A DNA stretch of 38,812 bases from Opitutia bacterium (GTDB taxonomy: Bacteria > Verrucomicrobiota > Verrucomicrobiia > Opitutales > Opitutaceae): the NCBI GenBank assembly GCA_947467625.1, contig CANIJN010000017.1, positions 1-38,812 of the forward strand, in the 5' to 3' direction. The position numbers and the translations under genes are program-made. Shown here piece after piece: positions 35,261-38,812 of this stretch (the stretch's first letter is position 1; each line of letters begins with the position of its first letter). A model generated the notes under the pieces. The model was given only the letters and a program-made list of their open reading frames with translations, was not told the origin of the DNA and made no database searches.

Positions 35261-37594
35261 ATGAAGAGATCGACCCCGATACTGTTAATCGGCCTCGCAG
35301 CCTCGCTCGGTGCCGCCGAGGTGCCCCGTTTTGAAGCGGACGTGCTTCCGGTGTTGTATCGTCACTGCTTCAGCTGCCACAGCGAGAAACCGGCGAAACC
35401 CAAGGGCGGGCTACGGTTGGATTCGGCGCAGCGGATTGGCGACAGCGATGTCGTCGTGCCCGGCATGCCCGACGCAAGCGAGTTGCTGCGGCGCGTGTCG
35501 CTGCCGCCCACCGATCCAGACGTGATGCCGCCGCTGAAGGGCGGCGCGCAGCCGCTCTCCGATGCCGAGCGTGCGTTGCTGCGCTCTTGGATCACCGCCG
35601 GCGCGAAACTGGACGGATGGGTGAAATTCCAGCATCGCGAGGCACCGCTCGGTGAGCCCGGCGCGACGGTAGCGCGCACGGCGGTGCCGGAGGTCGCCCG
35701 CCACGTGGATACCTTGATCGATCGCCACCATACGGCCAAGGGCACCACGTTGAACGCGCCCGCCAGCGACGAGGTGTTTCTGCGTCGCGTCTACCTGGAC
35801 GTCGCCGGCCGCATCCCGAGTCAGGAGGAAAGCACGCGCTTCCTCGCCGACACCCGCGAGGACCGGCGGGGCCGGCTGATCGACGCGTTGCTCGCTGGCG
35901 AGGGCTATGTGAGCCACACGTACAACTGGAAGGCGGACCAGCTCCGCCTCAACCCGCGCGCGCTGGCCGGCGGGCAACCGGCGTGGCTCTACGACGACTG
36001 GGTCAAGGACGCTATCCGCACGGGCCAGGCGCATGACGAGACAGTGCGCCAGCTCATCACCGCCAAAGGCTACCTCTGGGAAAACGGCGCGGCGGGATTC
36101 TACCTGCGCGATCTCGGCATGCCCCTCGACCACGCCTCCAACCTGTCACGCGTCTTCCTCGGCACGCGAATGGAGTGCGCCCAGTGTCACGACCACCCGC
36201 TCGAGCCCGTGACGCAGAAGGATTTTTTCCAGATGGCGGCCTTCACCGCCGGGGTGTCCAACCTCAGCAGTCCCGGCGGCTATTCCAATGACAACGTCAC
36301 GCAGTGGCCGGAGATCAAAGCCCGCTTGGCGCGAATGGACGCAGACAAGGCGCTGCAAGATGGCGTGAGCCGTGCGATCTCTCCTCTGAAGCGACTCACG
36401 AAGGACACGGAAAAACCGCTCACCTTTCCGGCGACGTATGTCTACGACAAATCTGTGCAGGGCCACCCCGTGGCTCCCCGGACGCTCTTTGGCGATGAGG
36501 CTCCGGTCATCGACGGCGACCGCCGCCGGGCCTTTGCGGAGTGGATGACGTCGCCGCGCAATCCACGGTTTGCCAAGAACGCGGCCAACCGACTCTGGAA
36601 ACGCGTCATGGGCGCCGGCCTGATCGAGCCCGTGGACAGCCTCACGGCGCTGCCGCATCCGGAGCACCGCGAGTTGCTCGAAGTTCTCACGTCCGCACTG
36701 ATCGGCTTTCGTTTCGACGAGCGGGCGTTCCTCGCCGTGCTGCTGAATACGCGTCTGTATCAGAGCGAAGCCGTGCGCGAGCGACCCGAGCCCGGGTCGG
36801 CCTTCGGGTTGCACGGCCCGCTGCTGCGGCGACTATCGGCGGAACAAATCTGGGACTCGCACCTCGTGCTCCTCGTGCCGGATCTTGATGAACGCAAATC
36901 CGCCGTGCGGCACGAGGGATCCCTTTTGAATCCGGCGCGGTTACGCCGGCTCACCACCATGAACGCCGATGAGATTATCGCGCGGTCCCGCGACGAAATG
37001 GCCTACCGCGTCCGGCGCCGGGAACACACGCTCCGGCTCGCAGAGCAGAAGAAGGAACTCGCCGCCGCCCAAGCCGGCGGGAATGCCGCCGAAGTGCGGC
37101 GCGTGCAGGCCGACCATGTCCGGGAGAACGAGACTTTTTATAGTCCTGAACTGCAGGCGTTGGAAATGGGCGATGCCCAACCGTCGCCGGAAACCGATCC
37201 GCGCTGGCAATCGCTGCCGCGAAATTTTCTGCGCGCCTCGGAGATTCCGCTGCCGTTGCCGCTCGGCCACTTTCTGCGCCAGTTCGGCCAGTCGGATCGG
37301 CGCGAGATCGACGCGTTCAACCGCGATCCCAACACCACCCACGCCCTAGCGTTGATGAACGGCGAACTCGCCGCGCGCATCCTCGCACCAGACTCCCATC
37401 TGCGGCGCCAGTTGGCGGCGGCCGACGGGCGCAGCGAACGAATGACAGCGCTCATCTACCGCGCCATCCTCGTGCGCTCTCCGAGCGCCGGAGAGCTCTC
37501 GACCATAGCGACGCTCACGGCCACGAGCCTCACGCCGGTGGAGGACACGATTTGGGCGCTGCTGAACTCGCCCGAATTTCTCTTCCAACGTTAA
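35261..37594 (+). CDS. DUF1549/DUF1553 domain protein with cytochrome c-like motifs
   Basis: FEADVLPVLYRHCFSCHSEKPAKPKGGLRLDS; FLRRVYLDVAGRIPSQEE; MECAQCHDHPLEPVTQKDFFQMAAFTAGV; AANRLWKRVMGAGLIEPVDSL; two CXXCH motifs. Confidence 0.9.
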   Translation: MKRSTPILLIGLAASLGAAEVPRFEADVLPVLYRHCFSCHSEKPAKPKGGLRLDSAQRIGDSDVVVPGMPDASELLRRVSLPPTDPDVMPPLKGGAQPLSDAERALLRSWITAGAKLDGWVKFQHREAPLGEPGATVARTAVPEVARHVDTLIDRHHTAKGTTLNAPASDEVFLRRVYLDVAGRIPSQEESTRFLADTREDRRGRLIDALLAGEGYVSHTYNWKADQLRLNPRALAGGQPAWLYDDWVKDAIRTGQAHDETVRQLITAKGYLWENGAAGFYLRDLGMPLDHASNLSRVFLGTRMECAQCHDHPLEPVTQKDFFQMAAFTAGVSNLSSPGGYSNDNVTQWPEIKARLARMDADKALQDGVSRAISPLKRLTKDTEKPLTFPATYVYDKSVQGHPVAPRTLFGDEAPVIDGDRRRAFAEWMTSPRNPRFAKNAANRLWKRVMGAGLIEPVDSLTALPHPEHRELLEVLTSALIGFRFDERAFLAVLLNTRLYQSEAVRERPEPGSAFGLHGPLLRRLSAEQIWDSHLVLLVPDLDERKSAVRHEGSLLNPARLRRLTTMNADEIIARSRDEMAYRVRRREHTLRLAEQKKELAAAQAGGNAAEVRRVQADHVRENETFYSPELQALEMGDAQPSPETDPRWQSLPRNFLRASEIPLPLPLGHFLRQFGQSDRREIDAFNRDPNTTHALALMNGELAARILAPDSHLRRQLAAADGRSERMTALIYRAILVRSPSAGELSTIATLTATSLTPVEDTIWALLNSPEFLFQR

Positions 37595-37614
37595 CCGCCC
37601 TTTCCCCAGCCCCC

Positions 37615-38812
37615 ATGAAATCAATCGTCACCGACCTATCCCGCCGCGCGTTTGTCGAACGCTTCGTCAAAACCTTTCTGGGCGTGAGTCTGCTGCCGGG
37701 CCCCAGTGCCTTGCGGGGCGCCGGCGCGCCAGCCCGCGCCCGGGCCAAGAGCGTTATCTTTCTCTACCTGCGCGGGGGACTTTCGCACATCGACACCTTT
37801 GATCCAAAGCCCGGCCGCCCCGAGATGGGCGGCGTGAGCGCCATCGGGACCACTGCGGACGGCGTGCAGGTCTCCGAGTGGTTTCCGCAGATGGCGCGGC
37901 AGATGCACCATGTTTCGCTCGTGCGCTCCATGACCTCGACGCAGGGCATCCACGAGCTCGGCGCCTACTCGGCGCATACCAGCCACTTCATGACCCCAAC
38001 GATCCGGCACCCGTCGCTCGGCTCGTGGGCCGCGAAACTGATCGGCTCGCAAAACCGGTTTCTGCCGGGCAACATCCTCATCAACGGCAGTCCGCAGCAT
38101 CCGGGCAGTGGATACTTCCCCGCCCACCTCGCCCCGCTGCCGATCGTCGATCCGGGCGCGGGCTTGCAAAACTCCGTGCTGCCCGCCGCGGTGAGCGAGG
38201 CGGATTTCAATCGCCGCGCCGCGCTCGCACGCGCCATCGGCAGTCACTTCGTGCAGCAGACGCCGCACCGCGACGCCGCCGCCTATCTCAAAGTTCAACA
38301 GGAGGCCGCCGCCCTCATGAAGAGCGAAGACCTCAAGGTCTTCGACATCACGCGCGAAGACGCAAAGACACAGGCGGCCTACGGCGCGCAAACCTTCGGC
38401 AAGGGTTGCCTGCTGGCCCGCCGCCTGGTCGAGGCCGGCGTGCGCTTCATCGAGGTCGAAGACGATCAGAACTGGGACACGCACAACGATCAGATTAAAT
38501 CCATGCGCCTCATGACGCCCTCGGTGGATCAGACGATGGCCGCCCTCCTCGCAGATCTCCATCAGCGCGGTCTACTCGCGAGCACGCTCGTGGTCATGGC
38601 GACGGAGTTCGGCCGCACGCCTCAGATCAGCACCGTCACCGCCGGGCGCGGGCATCATCCGGGGGTGTTTACGTGGTGGCTGGCCGGCGGTGGCGTGAAA
38701 GGCGGCTATGTCCACGGCCAGTCCGACGCCATCGGCGAACACGTCGCGGAGAATCCCGTCACCATGCCCGATCTCAACGCGACGGTGGCGATGGCCCTCG
38801 GCATGGACATCG
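37615..38812 (+). CDS. DUF1501 domain protein, Tat-type signal, 3' end cut by window end
   Basis: Not in the ORF track (no stop in window). Translation MKSIVTDLSRRAFVERFVKTFLGVSLLPGPSALRGAGAPARARAKSVIFLYLRGGLSHIDTFDPKPGRPEMGGVSAIGTTADGVQVSEWFPQMARQMHHVSLVRSMTSTQGIHELGAYSAHT...; typical DUF1501. Confidence 0.9.
   Translation, partial: MKSIVTDLSRRAFVERFVKTFLGVSLLPGPSALRGAGAPARARAKSVIFLYLRGGLSHIDTFDPKPGRPEMGGVSAIGTTADGVQVSEWFPQMARQMHHVSLVRSMTSTQGIHELGAYSAHTSHFMTPTIRHPSLGSWAAKLIGSQNRFLPGNILINGSPQHPGSGYFPAHLAPLPIVDPGAGLQNSVLPAAVSEADFNRRAALARAIGSHFVQQTPHRDAAAYLKVQQEAAALMKSEDLKVFDITREDAKTQAAYGAQTFGKGCLLARRLVEAGVRFIEVEDDQNWDTHNDQIKSMRLMTPSVDQTMAALLADLHQRGLLASTLVVMATEFGRTPQISTVTAGRGHHPGVFTWWLAGGGVKGGYVHGQSDAIGEHVAENPVTMPDLNATVAMALGMDI

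Noticed and set aside
1-38812. Search for CRISPR arrays, tRNA/rRNA, phage or defence modules
   Set aside because: No regularly spaced direct repeats, tRNA-like cloverleaf sequence, phage structural genes or defence-type domains were recognised by eye.

Overview
GC-rich bacterial window that looks like Verrucomicrobia (Opitutaceae-type), judged from protein style; taxonomy is an inference. It carries a carbohydrate-utilisation super-locus made of two adjacent regulated units. Unit 1 (about 1.2-19.75 kb): LacI regulator, divergent TonB-dependent receptor, NAL/DHDPS-type aldolase, ACS-type MFS transporter, enolase-superfamily dehydratase, 2-keto-3-deoxygalactonokinase (dgoK), KDPG/KDPGal aldolase, secreted beta-sandwich-like protein, GH28, DUF1592-type cytochrome protein, Tat-type DUF1552 protein, secreted TIM-barrel-like protein, SGNH hydrolase. 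Unit 2 (about 19.9-38.8 kb): a second DUF1552/DUF1592 pair and a second LacI paralog on the minus strand, then on the plus strand a large secreted protein of no family I recognise, a GH106-like enzyme, a carboxypeptidase-regulatory-domain TonB receptor, a DUF1549/DUF1553 cytochrome protein and a DUF1501 protein cut by the window end. Two coding regions absent from the ORF track run off the edges: an ECF sigma factor (complement 1..471) and the DUF1501 gene (37615..38812). The main unusual observations are: (i) three decayed genes (ThuA-like, PQQ dehydrogenase, GH95-like) that keep both termini but have lost the middle; (ii) a duplicated regulatory/leader block about 3.4 kb apart, each followed by ATGAGAAA; (iii) three multi-CXXCH plus Tat-protein modules embedded in a glycan/aldonate locus; (iv) a candidate new carbohydrate-active enzyme family at 25940..28831. 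No rRNA, tRNA or CRISPR array was recognised. All family names come from motif recognition by eye; no database search was run.
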